Positions 26,261 through 35,090 of a stretch of DNA of 64,000 nucleotides are shown piece by piece (the stretch's first letter is position 1; each line of letters begins with the position of its first letter). The stretch is from an uncultured Oscillospiraceae bacterium. GTDB lineage: Bacteria; Bacillota; Clostridia; Oscillospirales; Oscillospiraceae. The notes under the pieces are model-generated. The model was not told the origin of the DNA and searched no databases. It saw only the letters and a list, made by a program, of their open reading frames with translations. Location: NCBI GenBank assembly GCA_947625845.1, contig CANQQB010000001.1:58764-122763 (forward strand). Direction: 5' to 3'. Made by a program: the position numbers and the translations under genes.

Positions 26261-27155
26261 ACTGCACCCTGTGACGCTGGCCGACAAGGCCTGGATCGAC
26301 CCGCTCGTCCTGGCGGAGAACTCCCCCAGCGCGGACTATAACTTCGGCAACATCTTCCTCTGGGACGGGAAGTTTCGCCAGCAGGTGGGCAGGCTTGGCG
26401 ATCGCATGATCTGCATGCCCTGTTATGGCCCCGAGCCCTTTTTCGCCTGGCCCGTCGGCGGCGGGGACCTCTCCCCGGTGCTGGACGAGATGGGCGCCTA
26501 CGCCGCGGCGGAGGGTTTTCCCTTCGTCCTCCGTGGCGTGACGGCGGAGCACCTGCCCCAAGTCCGGGCTCTCTATGGCGAAAACTGCCTTATTGAGCCG
26601 GAGCGGGACCTGTGGGACTACCTTTACGCCGCCGAGAAGCTGGACGCCTTATCCGGCAAGCACCTGCACGGCAAGCGCAACCACATCCACCGCTTCGAGC
26701 AGGAAAACGACTGGTACTTCTCCCCCCTCACCGCCGGGGACATCCCCGTATGCCGGGACATGCTGGACAAGTGGATGGCAGCCTGCGGCGAGGACGAGCC
26801 GGACGGCATCGACGACGAGTACCGCGCCATAAACAGAGCGTTTGACAATTACGACGCTCTGGACCTGGACGGAGGGCTTCTCTGGTCCGGTTCCAGATTG
26901 GTGGCCTTCTCCATCGGGGAGATGACCAGCGCCGACACCTTCGACGCCCATTTTGAAAAAGCCTTCGCGGACGTGACCGGAGCCTATACCATGGTCAACC
27001 GCCAGTTCGTCCGCCATATCCGCGCCATCCACCCCCAGGTGCGATGGATCAACCGGGAGGACGACATGGGACGGCCCTCCCTCCGACAGTCCAAACTCAG
27101 CTACCATCCGGACCGGATGGTGGAAAAATACAAGGTGGTGCTGCCCAATGGATAA
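26253..27155 (+). CDS. DUF2156 (phosphatidylglycerol lysyltransferase C-terminal-like) protein
   Basis: 300-aa protein of the DUF2156/LPG_synthase_C type, a double-GNAT fold found as the soluble domain of MprF. Landmarks are YNFGNIFLWDGKF, the central KHLHGKRNHIHRFEQEND region characteristic of the family, and the C-terminal INREDDMGRPSLRQSKLSYH (binding pocket region). No membrane helices are present, so it is a stand-alone cytosolic form. Free-standing members are widespread in Clostridia, but their acceptor is unknown. It overlaps the glycosylase and GNAT genes by eight bases each. Confidence 0.87.
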   Translation: MIELHPVTLADKAWIDPLVLAENSPSADYNFGNIFLWDGKFRQQVGRLGDRMICMPCYGPEPFFAWPVGGGDLSPVLDEMGAYAAAEGFPFVLRGVTAEHLPQVRALYGENCLIEPERDLWDYLYAAEKLDALSGKHLHGKRNHIHRFEQENDWYFSPLTAGDIPVCRDMLDKWMAACGEDEPDGIDDEYRAINRAFDNYDALDLDGGLLWSGSRLVAFSIGEMTSADTFDAHFEKAFADVTGAYTMVNRQFVRHIRAIHPQVRWINREDDMGRPSLRQSKLSYHPDRMVEKYKVVLPNG

Positions 27156-28002
27156 CGTGACGATACGCCTCTGGCGTGAAGCCGACCGCTCCCGCCTGGT
27201 GGAGCTGTGGCGGGAGGGTTTTGCCGACAGCGAGGACTACATACGCGCCTACCACGCCATGTTCTTAAAGCCCGAGCGGTGCATGGTGGCGGAGGCGGAC
27301 GGTAAAGTCGTCTCGGCCATGTACATCATGAACGGCCCGCTGATGTTCCCGCCCTCCGGCCAGTCCCTGACCACCGCGTACACCTACGCGCTGACCACGG
27401 ACAGCGCCTACCGGGGCCGTGGCATCGGCACGGCTGTGTACAAGGCCTGCGTGGCCGAGGCGGGCAAATGGTCCCACGCGGTGTGTGTACAGCCGGGGAA
27501 GCGTTCGCTGTACGCCTTTTACGAAAAGGCCGGCGGCTGCGTGCCCGTCAGCTATATCCGGGAGGCGTTTCTGGGTCCTGCCGACATCACCGGCGTGCCC
27601 CGTGAGACGGCCGCACCCATCTCCGCGGGGGAGTATTATCTGCGCCGCAAGGCCCTGCTGCGCGGCCGGCCCTACGCGGTCATGGGCCCGGAGCTTTTGA
27701 GCCTGGAGAGTCTGCACATGCGCCGCTTCGGCGGCAGCATGCTGGACCTGAGCGGGGATATCGCCGCCGTGGAGCTGGACGGGGACACCTGCCGTGTCCT
27801 GGAGCTTCTGGCCCCGGAGGGCGACTGGGCCGACGTGCTGGCGTCGGTGGCGGCCCGGTTCCCGGCGGAGCGCTATGAGGTGCGCACGCCCCTTTTCTAC
27901 CCCGGTCCCGGTCTGGCCCGCCCCTTCGTGCTGGGCTCTGTGGGTCCCGACGTGCGCGAACCCCTGCCCGACCAGCTCTGGTGGGGCTTCGCCTTCGACT
28001 GA
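27148..28002 (+). CDS. GNAT family N-acetyltransferase
   Basis: 284-aa protein with an N-terminal GNAT domain (about residues 4-135). The acetyl-CoA pyrophosphate-binding motif is TTDSAYRGRGIGTAVYKAC, and FYEKAGGCVPVSYI matches the end of the fold. The C-terminal 140 residues form a second domain of unclear type, as in Eis-like or tandem GNAT proteins. The acceptor is unknown. The stop overlaps the start of the GTPase-NYN gene in a TGATG arrangement, so it is translated with it. Confidence 0.85.
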   Translation: MDNVTIRLWREADRSRLVELWREGFADSEDYIRAYHAMFLKPERCMVAEADGKVVSAMYIMNGPLMFPPSGQSLTTAYTYALTTDSAYRGRGIGTAVYKACVAEAGKWSHAVCVQPGKRSLYAFYEKAGGCVPVSYIREAFLGPADITGVPRETAAPISAGEYYLRRKALLRGRPYAVMGPELLSLESLHMRRFGGSMLDLSGDIAAVELDGDTCRVLELLAPEGDWADVLASVAARFPAERYEVRTPLFYPGPGLARPFVLGSVGPDVREPLPDQLWWGFAFD

Positions 28003-30557
28003 TGAAAAAGCTGACCGTCGGTATCCTTGCCCACGTGGACGCGGGCAAGACCACCCTGTCCGAGGGCATGCTCTATCTGACCGGCCGTATCCGCAAGCTT
28101 GGCCGTGTGGATCACCGGGACACCTTTTTGGACACCCACGACCTGGAGCGTGCCCGCGGCATCACCATCTTCTCCAAGCAGGCCATACTGTCCCTGGCCG
28201 ACACAGAACTGACCCTTCTGGACACCCCCGGCCACGTGGATTTCTCCCCGGAGGCGGAGAGGGTGCTGCAAGTGCTGGACTACGCCATCCTGGTCATCAG
28301 CGGCACGGACGGCGTCCAGGCCCACACCCGGACCCTGTGGAGCCTTCTGGCCCGGTACCATATCCCCACGTTCCTGTTCGTGACCAAGATGGACGTGACC
28401 GGCACGGACAAAGCCGCCATCATGGCCGACATCCGCGCCCGTCTGGGAGACGCTTGCGTGGACTTCTCCGCCCCGGCACAGGAGCGCGACGAGCAGATCG
28501 CCCTGCTGGACGAGGCGGTGCTGGACGCCTATATGGACGCCGGCACCGTGTCCGACGGGGATGCGGCCCGGCTCATAAAGCAGAGAAAACTGTTCCCCTG
28601 CTTTTTCGGCTCAGGATTGAAGCTGGACGGCGTGGAAAGCTTCCTCACCGTCCTGGACAAATATACCCTCTCCCCCGCCTGGCCCGCCGCGCCATTTGCC
28701 GCGCGCGTGTATAAGATCGGCCGGGACAGCCGAGGCGAGCGGCTCACCTATATGAAGGTCACCGGCGGCGCATTATCCGTGCGCATGCCGGTGCGCTATC
28801 TGCCCCTGAACGGCTCTGAGCCTTTGGAGGAAAAGGTGGGCCAGATACGGCTCTACTCCGGCGTCAAGTTCGACACCGCCGATTCTGTCCCGGCGGGAAC
28901 GGTCTGCGCCGTGACGGGCCTGTCCGCCACCTGGCCCGGCCAGGGCCTGGGCGCCGAGCCGGACGGCGGCGCGCCCTGTTTGATCCCCGCCATGGGCTAC
29001 CGCATCGCCCTGCCCAAGGGCGTGGACCCCCAGACCATGCTGCCCAAGTTGAAGCTTCTGGAAGAGGAAGAACCCCAGCTGCACATCCTCTGGCAGGAGG
29101 GCTTGGGGGAGATACACGTCCAGCTCATGGGTGCGGTACAAATTGAAATACTGAAAAGCCTGATCAAGGACCGGTTCGACGTGGACGTGGACATCGACGC
29201 GGGCCGGGTCCTGTACCGGGAGACCATCGAAAACGCCGTGGAGGGCGTGGGCCACTTCGAGCCCCTGCGCCACTACGCGGAGGTACATCTATTGCTGGAG
29301 CCCGGCGCGCCCGGCAGCGGCGTGCAGGTGGACACGGTCTGTTCCGAGGACGTGCTGGACAGGAACTGGCAGCGGCTCATATTGACCCATTTGGAGGAAA
29401 AGCAGCACCTTGGCGTGCTCACCGGCTCGCCTCTGACGGACGTGAAGATCACGCTGCTCACCGGCCGGGCCCACTTGAAGCACACCGAGGGCGGGGACTT
29501 CCGCCAGGCGACTTATCGCGCCGTGCGCCAGGGACTCATGCAGGCCAAGAGCGTGCTTTTAGAGCCCTATTACGCCTTCCATCTGGAGGTCCCCACGGCC
29601 CAGATCGGCCGTGCCATCACCGACGTGCGGGCCATGGGTAGCGTGCACGAAAGCCCCGTGACCCAGGGGGACATGACCGTGCTGGAGGGCCACGCGCCCG
29701 TTTCCGCCATGGGAGATTATGCCGCGCAGGTGGCGGCGTACACCGGCGGCCGAGGCCGCTTTTCCTGTCGTGTGGACGGCTGCCGGCCATGTCACGACGC
29801 CCAGGCCGTCATCGCCGCAGCGGACTATGACCCGGAGGCGGATCTGGACAACACCCCGGACAGCGTATTCTGCGCCCACGGCGGCGGCTTCACGGTAAAG
29901 TGGGACAAGGTCCCCGAGTACATGCACCTGGAAAGCGCCCTCAAGAAGCCGGACAAGCCCGACGAGATCGTCGAACCCAAGCTCCGGCGGCAGAACCTGG
30001 ACATCGACGAAAAAGAGCTGGAGGCCATCATGGTCCGGGAGTTCGGCCCCATCCGCCGCAAGCAGTACGCCGCGCCCCAGATCAACAGCGCCGTAGGCAT
30101 CCAGATGCAGGCCCGCAAGGCGAAAGAGCACATCATCGTGGACGGGTACAACGTGATCTTCGCCTGGGACGAGCTGAAATCCCTGGCCGCCCAAGGTCTG
30201 GATATGGCCCGGGACAAGCTGCTGGACATCCTGGCCAACTACCAGGGGTACACCAAATGCGACCTGGCGGTGGTCTTTGACGCCTACAAGGTCCCCGGCG
30301 GCGCCGGCAGCCGGGACAGCCGCGCCAACGTCCGCGTGGCATACACCAAAGAGGGCGAGACGGCGGACATGTACATCGAGCGCCTCGTCGACGAGATAGG
30401 CAAGAACGAGACGGTCCGGGTGGTGACCTCCGACCGCCTGGTGCAGCTTGGTGCCTTCCGCTCCGGGGTCCTGCGTACGTCCTCAGGGGAATTCAAGTCA
30501 GAGGTCGACTGGGTCCTGGAGCAGATCGCCCAGGCCGTAAAACGCTCGCAGTTTTAA
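28002..30557 (+). CDS. TetM/EF-G-like translational GTPase fused to a C-terminal NYN (YacP/Rae1-like) nuclease domain
   Basis: 851 aa. Residues 1-650 form a ribosomal-protection-type GTPase. G1 is AHVDAGKTT (10-18), G2 lies in ERARGITIFSKQ, G3 is DTPGHVDF (74-81) and G4 is TKMD (128-131). EF-G-like domains III-V then carry ETIENAVEGVGHFEPLRHYA and an EF-G type C-terminal region. After a charged linker (about 655-708), a NYN domain begins at about 709 (IIVDGYNVIFAWDE) with acidic residues Asp714, Asp760 (FDAYK), Asp789 (TADMYIE) and Asp811 (TSDR), all the expected nuclease positions. ATG 28002 overlaps the GNAT stop. YacP/Rae1 cuts mRNA in the ribosomal A site, so a ribosome-linked RNase is inferred. 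Tetracycline protection is possible but not shown. Confidence 0.9.
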   Translation: MKKLTVGILAHVDAGKTTLSEGMLYLTGRIRKLGRVDHRDTFLDTHDLERARGITIFSKQAILSLADTELTLLDTPGHVDFSPEAERVLQVLDYAILVISGTDGVQAHTRTLWSLLARYHIPTFLFVTKMDVTGTDKAAIMADIRARLGDACVDFSAPAQERDEQIALLDEAVLDAYMDAGTVSDGDAARLIKQRKLFPCFFGSGLKLDGVESFLTVLDKYTLSPAWPAAPFAARVYKIGRDSRGERLTYMKVTGGALSVRMPVRYLPLNGSEPLEEKVGQIRLYSGVKFDTADSVPAGTVCAVTGLSATWPGQGLGAEPDGGAPCLIPAMGYRIALPKGVDPQTMLPKLKLLEEEEPQLHILWQEGLGEIHVQLMGAVQIEILKSLIKDRFDVDVDIDAGRVLYRETIENAVEGVGHFEPLRHYAEVHLLLEPGAPGSGVQVDTVCSEDVLDRNWQRLILTHLEEKQHLGVLTGSPLTDVKITLLTGRAHLKHTEGGDFRQATYRAVRQGLMQAKSVLLEPYYAFHLEVPTAQIGRAITDVRAMGSVHESPVTQGDMTVLEGHAPVSAMGDYAAQVAAYTGGRGRFSCRVDGCRPCHDAQAVIAAADYDPEADLDNTPDSVFCAHGGGFTVKWDKVPEYMHLESALKKPDKPDEIVEPKLRRQNLDIDEKELEAIMVREFGPIRRKQYAAPQINSAVGIQMQARKAKEHIIVDGYNVIFAWDELKSLAAQGLDMARDKLLDILANYQGYTKCDLAVVFDAYKVPGGAGSRDSRANVRVAYTKEGETADMYIERLVDEIGKNETVRVVTSDRLVQLGAFRSGVLRTSSGEFKSEVDWVLEQIAQAVKRSQF

Positions 30558-30575
30558 GGGAGGAAACGATGGCGT

Positions 30576-30770
30576 ATGAATAAAATTCGTGTGCTGCAAA
30601 TCATCTTTTTGGCCGTGCAGGTCCTCGCGGCTGTCCCATTAACAGCGGCGGTGTTTGGAGATATGGACCCTGCCATCATTTCAGTCTCCGCGATCGTGAT
30701 CGGTGTGGGCATGACGGGAAACGCCATATGCACGATCCTCCGCGCCGTTCAAGGACCGAAAAAGAAATAG
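30576..30770 (+). CDS. Small two-helix membrane protein
   Basis: 64 aa, not recognised. Two hydrophobic segments, VLQIIFLAVQVLAAVPLTAA and ISVSAIVIGVGMTGNAICTI, with a basic C-terminus (GPKKK). AGGGAGG lies about 11 bases before the ATG. It follows the GTPase-NYN gene by 18 bases and could share its transcript. The composition fits a real small membrane protein, but no function can be given. Confidence 0.6.
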   Translation: MNKIRVLQIIFLAVQVLAAVPLTAAVFGDMDPAIISVSAIVIGVGMTGNAICTILRAVQGPKKK

Positions 30771-30825
30771 ATTCCCCTTTCCCGCGCCGCAGGCGCGCAC
30801 CGCTTTGCCATATGGAGGTTTTTTC

Positions 30826-31455
30826 ATGTTCGATTTTAAGAAAGAGTACAAAGAGTTTTACATGCCGAAGAACAGGCCGGAGATCGTGGAGGTCCCCCGC
30901 GCAAACTACATCGCGGTCCGGGGCCAGGGGGACCCCAACATCGATGGCGGCGCCTATAAACAGGCCATCGGCATTTTGTACGCGGTGGCGTACACCCTGA
31001 AAATGAGCTACAAGACGGACCACAAAATCGATGGTTTTTACGAATATGTGGTCCCGCCGCTGGAGGGCTTCTGGCGGCAGGACGGCATCGACGGCGTGGA
31101 CTATTCCAACAAGTCCGCTTTTCACTGGATATCCGTCATCCGTCTGCCGGATTTCGTCACAAGCGAGGACCTTTCCTGGGCTGTTGAAACGGCCAGCCGG
31201 AAAAAGAATCTGGACTGCTCGTCGGCGGAGTTTTTGACCGTGGACGAGGGTCTGTGCGTGCAGATCATGCACCTGGGTTCTTTTGACGACGAGCCGGCCA
31301 CGGTGGCTCTCATGGACGCGTTTTTGGCGCAAAACGGCTACGCCAACGATTTCTCCGTGACCAGACTTCACCATGAAATATACATGTCCGACGCGCGCAA
31401 GGTCGCCCCGGAGAAGTGGAAAACGGTCATCCGCCACCCGATCAAAAAGCTGTGA
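30826..31455 (+). CDS. GyrI-like small-molecule-binding domain protein
   Basis: 209 aa, related to the GyrI-like/SHS2 ligand-binding domain found in BmrR, SbmC and stand-alone proteins. Clostridial homologues start with FDFKKEYKEFYMPKNRPEIV and contain ANYIAVRGQGDPN and EGLCVQIMHLGSFDDEPATV, all visible here. ATG 30826 has GGAGG nine bases upstream. No DNA-binding domain is attached. Stand-alone members may bind lipophilic or cationic compounds or hydrolyse adducts; the role here is unknown. A type C repeat lies right after the stop. Confidence 0.82.
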   Translation: MFDFKKEYKEFYMPKNRPEIVEVPRANYIAVRGQGDPNIDGGAYKQAIGILYAVAYTLKMSYKTDHKIDGFYEYVVPPLEGFWRQDGIDGVDYSNKSAFHWISVIRLPDFVTSEDLSWAVETASRKKNLDCSSAEFLTVDEGLCVQIMHLGSFDDEPATVALMDAFLAQNGYANDFSVTRLHHEIYMSDARKVAPEKWKTVIRHPIKKL

Positions 31456-31545
31456 CCGCGGCGCAGCCGCACATTATGAAAGCCTCCCCTGTGCAAGGGG
31501 AGGTGGCAGCGGCGAAGCCGCTGACGGAGGGGTTGTCAGCGCCCC
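31456..31545. repeat. Type C palindromic repeat with CGCC motif, upstream of ylmH
   Basis: GGCGCAGCCGCACATTATGA motif, then the stem CCTCCCC-TGTGCAA-GGGGAGG and the stem AGCGG-CGAA-CCGCT, ending in GGAGGGGTTGTCAG. It is one copy of the intergenic family also found at 35724-35784, 39320-39380 and 47799-47863. Confidence 0.75.
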
Positions 31546-31561
31546 ATTTACGGTACAACGC

Positions 31562-32308
31562 ATGGACAAAGACCTGGAAAAGCGCATAGAGGAACTATCC
31601 GCCCGGTGCGAGCGCAGCAGCATCGTCACGTCCACCGGCTTTCTCACCATGGCGGAGCAGGCGGAAGTATCCGCCTGGGCAAAACATCTTGGGGACGTGA
31701 CGCTGCACCTGGACGGGGGCAGCGCCGCCTGCGAGCGCAAGTGCGCCTTTTTCCTGCCCTACTACATGACCGAGGCGGACTTTGACCCGTCGGAATACAT
31801 CCGCGCCCTCAAGGTCACCGCCTATTTCGGCGAGCCCACCCACCGGGACTATATGGGAGCGGCCCTGGGTCTTGGCATCCGCCGGGAGTGGATCGGGGAC
31901 TTCTGGGTGCGCGGCGATACGGCAACCATCTTCTGTCTGCCCACGGTGGAGAGGCTTCTCACCGACGAGCTCACCCAGGCAGGCCGGTGCACGGTGAAGA
32001 CCGTCCCCATCGCCCTTTCGGACGTGGAGGCCCCGGAGCGCAGGACCAAAAAGCGCACGTTCACGGTGAAGAGCCTGCGGCTGGACGCGGTGGCGGGGAA
32101 CATGTTCGGCCTCTCCCGGACCCAGGCGGCGGAGCTCATCCGTGCCGGCGCGGTGCATCTGAACTACGTCCAGTGCCTGCATGTGGACGCACCCATAGCC
32201 CAAGGCGACGTGATCTCCATCCACGGCCGCGGCAAGGGCACGGTGACGGCCCTTGGCGGCCAGTCCCGCAAGGACCGGACGTTTTTGGAGACGGAGATAT
32301 ATCTATAA
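31562..32308 (+). CDS. YlmH-like S4-domain RNA-binding protein
   Basis: 248 aa, cytosolic RNA-binding protein of the YlmH family (ylm genes near divIVA in other Firmicutes; YlmH is linked to rescue of stalled large ribosomal subunits). An N-terminal YlmH domain includes GFLTMAEQAEVSAWA, FFLPYYMTEADFDPSEYI and TAYFGEPTHRDYMGAALGLG. The C-terminal S4 domain includes SLRLDAVAGNMFGLSRTQAAE and GDVISIHGRGKG. ATG 31562 was chosen as the first Met after the type C repeat; no strong Shine-Dalgarno is visible. A terminator follows the gene. Confidence 0.9.
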   Translation: MDKDLEKRIEELSARCERSSIVTSTGFLTMAEQAEVSAWAKHLGDVTLHLDGGSAACERKCAFFLPYYMTEADFDPSEYIRALKVTAYFGEPTHRDYMGAALGLGIRREWIGDFWVRGDTATIFCLPTVERLLTDELTQAGRCTVKTVPIALSDVEAPERRTKKRTFTVKSLRLDAVAGNMFGLSRTQAAELIRAGAVHLNYVQCLHVDAPIAQGDVISIHGRGKGTVTALGGQSRKDRTFLETEIYL

Positions 32309-32324
32309 CGGATGCGCATAAAAA

Positions 32325-32350
32325 TCCCCCGGCTCGTCGGAGCCGGGGGA
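32325..32350. terminator. Intrinsic terminator between ylmH and the amidase gene
   Basis: 11-bp perfect stem TCCCCCGGCTC / GAGCCGGGGGA with a GTCG loop. On the minus strand it is followed by TTTTT, so it serves the amidase gene. It may also stop ylmH transcripts. Confidence 0.8.
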
Positions 32351-32373
32351 TCGCTATTGTTCTTGGTGCTTTG

Positions 32374-34971
32374 TCATTCCACAGGCGTCACGCCCAGCCG
32401 TTCGTTCACGATGGCCGCGATCTCTTCCTCATGGTTGTAAAGATATGTACCCGGACATGTCTTCGAGTAAAAGTCCCGGTGGCAGGTCATGTTGACGCCG
32501 TTCAAATGATTGACCCGCTCGTTGGCGTCATAGGACCACACCAGCTTTTCGATGCCGTTGCGCCGGCAGATGTCGGTCACCAGGTCCAGCAGCGCGCTAT
32601 AGGCCGCGGGCGTGACCCAGTACGGCTCATAAGCGTCGCTGGACACCTCGATGGTGATGGCCCGGTTGTCGTTAGGCCGGTTGGACGAGCACCAGGAGCA
32701 GTCCTTTTCCTCCACGTACATGCCGATGACGCCGTCCTTGCCGATGCCGTAGTTGGAGGACGCCTTTTTCGAGGGCTTGGCGAACATATTGCCCAGAGAC
32801 TGGGCGTAGCCCTGGCCGGCCGTGCAGTGTATGGTGATGGTGTCGATGATGTTGTTCCGATCCGGGTCCTGGTTGGGGCTGATGTTCACCACCGTCGCCA
32901 GGGGACTGTTGGTGAAGATCATGGACCGCCGCTCCTGGGAATAGCCGCTGACCGTACCGTCCTCGGCGCATGCCCGGACCCGGAAGGTATACTTGGCGCT
33001 GCTGTCCGGCTCCGTCAGGGTAAGGCTGGTCTTCTCCGTCTCACCCAGCAGCTCCCAATCGCCGTCCTCGTCGACGCCGGTCTTGTACCAGACCTCGTAC
33101 CAGTCCGCGCCCGCATCGAACCAGTTGACGCGGATGCCGCCGTTTTTATTGGCCGTCTCATCGATCACCGGCGCGGCCAGATAATGCAGTCCCACGCCCA
33201 CCGTATCGTAGAAGCTGGCGTAGGTCTTCCCGTCCGCGCTCAGGCACCGGACCGTGAAGGCATACGCGGGCCCGCTTTTGGCCTCCGTCCACATATAGCT
33301 TGTCTCGGTCGTATCCGCCAGCTTTGTCCACCCGCCGGTGGTCTTGTAAAACACCCGGTACTTTTCCGCGCCGGGCACGGCCTCCCACGATATGGCCAGG
33401 CCCTCCGTCTCGGCGGTCGCCCCGACCATCACCGGCGCGGGAAAATGGGTGACGGTCTTGCCCGTCTTGTCGTAGGGTCCCCCCACGCCGTCGGCGTCAA
33501 AGGCCCGCACGGTGTAAGCATACTCTGTGCCGCTCTCGGCCCCGGTCCATTCATAGCTCGTCCCGGCCGTCTCCCCGATACGGATCCAGCCGCTCCCGCC
33601 GCTTTTGGCATAGACCCGGTACGTTTCCGCGCCGCTGACGGCCGTCCAGGTCACCTTCACGCCGTCGGCGGTGTGGGCAGGCTCCCCCAGCTTCGGCGCG
33701 GTCAGGCTCAGCACGCGCACCCCGGCCGTATCGTACCCGGAGGTATAGCTCTTCCCGTCCGCGCTCAGGCACCGGACCGTGAAGGCGTAGGCCACGCCGC
33801 TCCTGGCCCCGGCCCAGGTATAGCCGGTCGAGGTCGTGTCCGCCAGCCTGGTCCACCCGCCGGTGGTCTTATAAAACACCCGGTACTTTTCCGCGCCGGC
33901 CACGGCCTTCCACTTGATCTGCACGCCGCCGTTCGTATTGCTCGCGCCCGTCAGCACCGGCGGCGCCATATAGACCCCGCTGGCGCCCGTCTTATCATAA
34001 TCGGTGGTCACGCCCCGGCCGTTGTCGGTCAGGCCCCGGACGGTGAAGGTGTACCGCTTGCCGCTTACCGCCCCGGCCCAGGTATAGCTGGTCCCTGCCG
34101 TGTCCGCCAGCACGCTCCACCCGCCGGTGGTCCTGTAGTACACCCGGTACAGGCTCGCGCCGGTTGCTGCCTTCCACGTCACCCGCAGGCCGCCCGGCTC
34201 GTTGGACACGCCGGTGAGCTTGGGTGCCGCCGCATTTTTTGGCGTGAGACCGGGCCGTTCAAAGTCGCTGGTCTTTATTTTGCCCGCGCTGTCCACGCAC
34301 CGGACCGTGAAGGCGTACACCGTCCCGGCCTTGCCCTTCGTCCAGGCAAGGCTGGTCTTTGTGGTGTCCCCCGCCATGGTCCAGGTGCCGCCGCCGACGC
34401 TGTAATAGACCCGGTATTTCGCCGCGCCGGCCACCGCCCGCCAGCTCACCGTGACGGCGCTGCCGTTCCATTTGGCGGCGATCAGCTCCGGCGTGGCCAG
34501 ATACCGCGTGACGGCCAGGCCCGCGCTGTCGTATTCCCCGGCCCGGTCGGCCTCGTCAAAGGCCTTCACCGTGAACACATACGCCGTGCCGGCCTTGCCG
34601 CGCGTCCAGGTATAGGAGGTGCCGGCGGTGTCCCCCGCCTTGACCCAGCCGCTCCCGGCGGTCTTATAGTACACCCGGTACCACGCCGCGCCGGGCACGC
34701 TCTCCCAGGCCACGTCGATGCCCTCGTCCGTATTCACCGCCTGCGTCAGTTGCGGCGCCGCCAGCTTCCGTGGCGTTGGCGCCGGCGACGCGGTGGGTTC
34801 CGGCGTTTCCTCCGGCGCCGCAGTTTCCTCCGGTACCGCCGCCTCTGCGGGAGCCGCGGGCTCCGCCGTCTCTACGGCCGCTTCCGCGCTCCCCCCGTCC
34901 GCGAACGCCGGCGCGGCCAGGCTCAGCGCCGCCGTCAGCGCCAGGAGCAGACACAAAAAACGTTTTCCCAT
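32374..34971 (-). CDS. Secreted N-acetylmuramoyl-L-alanine amidase with seven fibronectin type III-like repeats
   Basis: 865-aa exported wall-lytic enzyme. The signal peptide FLCLLLALTAALSLAAPAFA is followed by an Ala/Glu/Thr/Pro-rich linker. Seven FN3-like repeats of about 85-90 residues run from about residue 68 to 690; each opens with a Pro-Leu/Val segment and contains W..V.GA..YRV(Y/F)YK and Y.FTVR. The C-terminal Amidase_2/PGRP domain (about 700-865) has the zinc ligands His in TITIHCTAG and His and Cys in MTCHRDFYSKTCPGTYL. The repeats may bind wall or host glycans. Its own SigA promoter lies upstream. Such large FN3-amidases occur in gut Clostridia. Confidence 0.92.
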   Translation of the reverse strand: MGKRFLCLLLALTAALSLAAPAFADGGSAEAAVETAEPAAPAEAAVPEETAAPEETPEPTASPAPTPRKLAAPQLTQAVNTDEGIDVAWESVPGAAWYRVYYKTAGSGWVKAGDTAGTSYTWTRGKAGTAYVFTVKAFDEADRAGEYDSAGLAVTRYLATPELIAAKWNGSAVTVSWRAVAGAAKYRVYYSVGGGTWTMAGDTTKTSLAWTKGKAGTVYAFTVRCVDSAGKIKTSDFERPGLTPKNAAAPKLTGVSNEPGGLRVTWKAATGASLYRVYYRTTGGWSVLADTAGTSYTWAGAVSGKRYTFTVRGLTDNGRGVTTDYDKTGASGVYMAPPVLTGASNTNGGVQIKWKAVAGAEKYRVFYKTTGGWTRLADTTSTGYTWAGARSGVAYAFTVRCLSADGKSYTSGYDTAGVRVLSLTAPKLGEPAHTADGVKVTWTAVSGAETYRVYAKSGGSGWIRIGETAGTSYEWTGAESGTEYAYTVRAFDADGVGGPYDKTGKTVTHFPAPVMVGATAETEGLAISWEAVPGAEKYRVFYKTTGGWTKLADTTETSYMWTEAKSGPAYAFTVRCLSADGKTYASFYDTVGVGLHYLAAPVIDETANKNGGIRVNWFDAGADWYEVWYKTGVDEDGDWELLGETEKTSLTLTEPDSSAKYTFRVRACAEDGTVSGYSQERRSMIFTNSPLATVVNISPNQDPDRNNIIDTITIHCTAGQGYAQSLGNMFAKPSKKASSNYGIGKDGVIGMYVEEKDCSWCSSNRPNDNRAITIEVSSDAYEPYWVTPAAYSALLDLVTDICRRNGIEKLVWSYDANERVNHLNGVNMTCHRDFYSKTCPGTYLYNHEEEIAAIVNERLGVTPVE

Positions 34972-35015
34972 ATTCTCTCTCCCTCGTCTCTGCGCTTTTT
35001 GTCGAATCCAAGAGA

Positions 35016-35071
35016 ATTTTAATCCTCCGCGTTTCTCTTTGTCAACAGAGAATCTTAAGAATCTTAAGATT
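35016..35071 (-). promoter_or_regulatory. SigA promoter of the amidase gene with CTTAAG palindromes upstream
   Basis: On the minus strand, TTGACA (35040-35045), 18-bp spacer, TAAAAT (35016-35021). Two CTTAAG palindromes within AATCTTAAG-AATCTTAAGATT (35051-35071) lie just upstream of the -35 and could bind a regulator. Confidence 0.6.
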
Positions 35072-35090
35072 TCCGGATTTTACCACCCTC

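Noticed and set aside
28002..30557. Calling the GTPase a proven tetracycline-resistance gene
   Set aside because: The family resemblance is real, but the NYN fusion and lack of evidence on the domain IV tip residues do not allow a resistance call.
31888..35022. Open frame of over 1,000 codons on the plus strand
   Set aside because: Antisense to the FN3-amidase gene and out of frame within ylmH; repetitive Pro/Gly/Arg composition mirrors the FN3 repeats.
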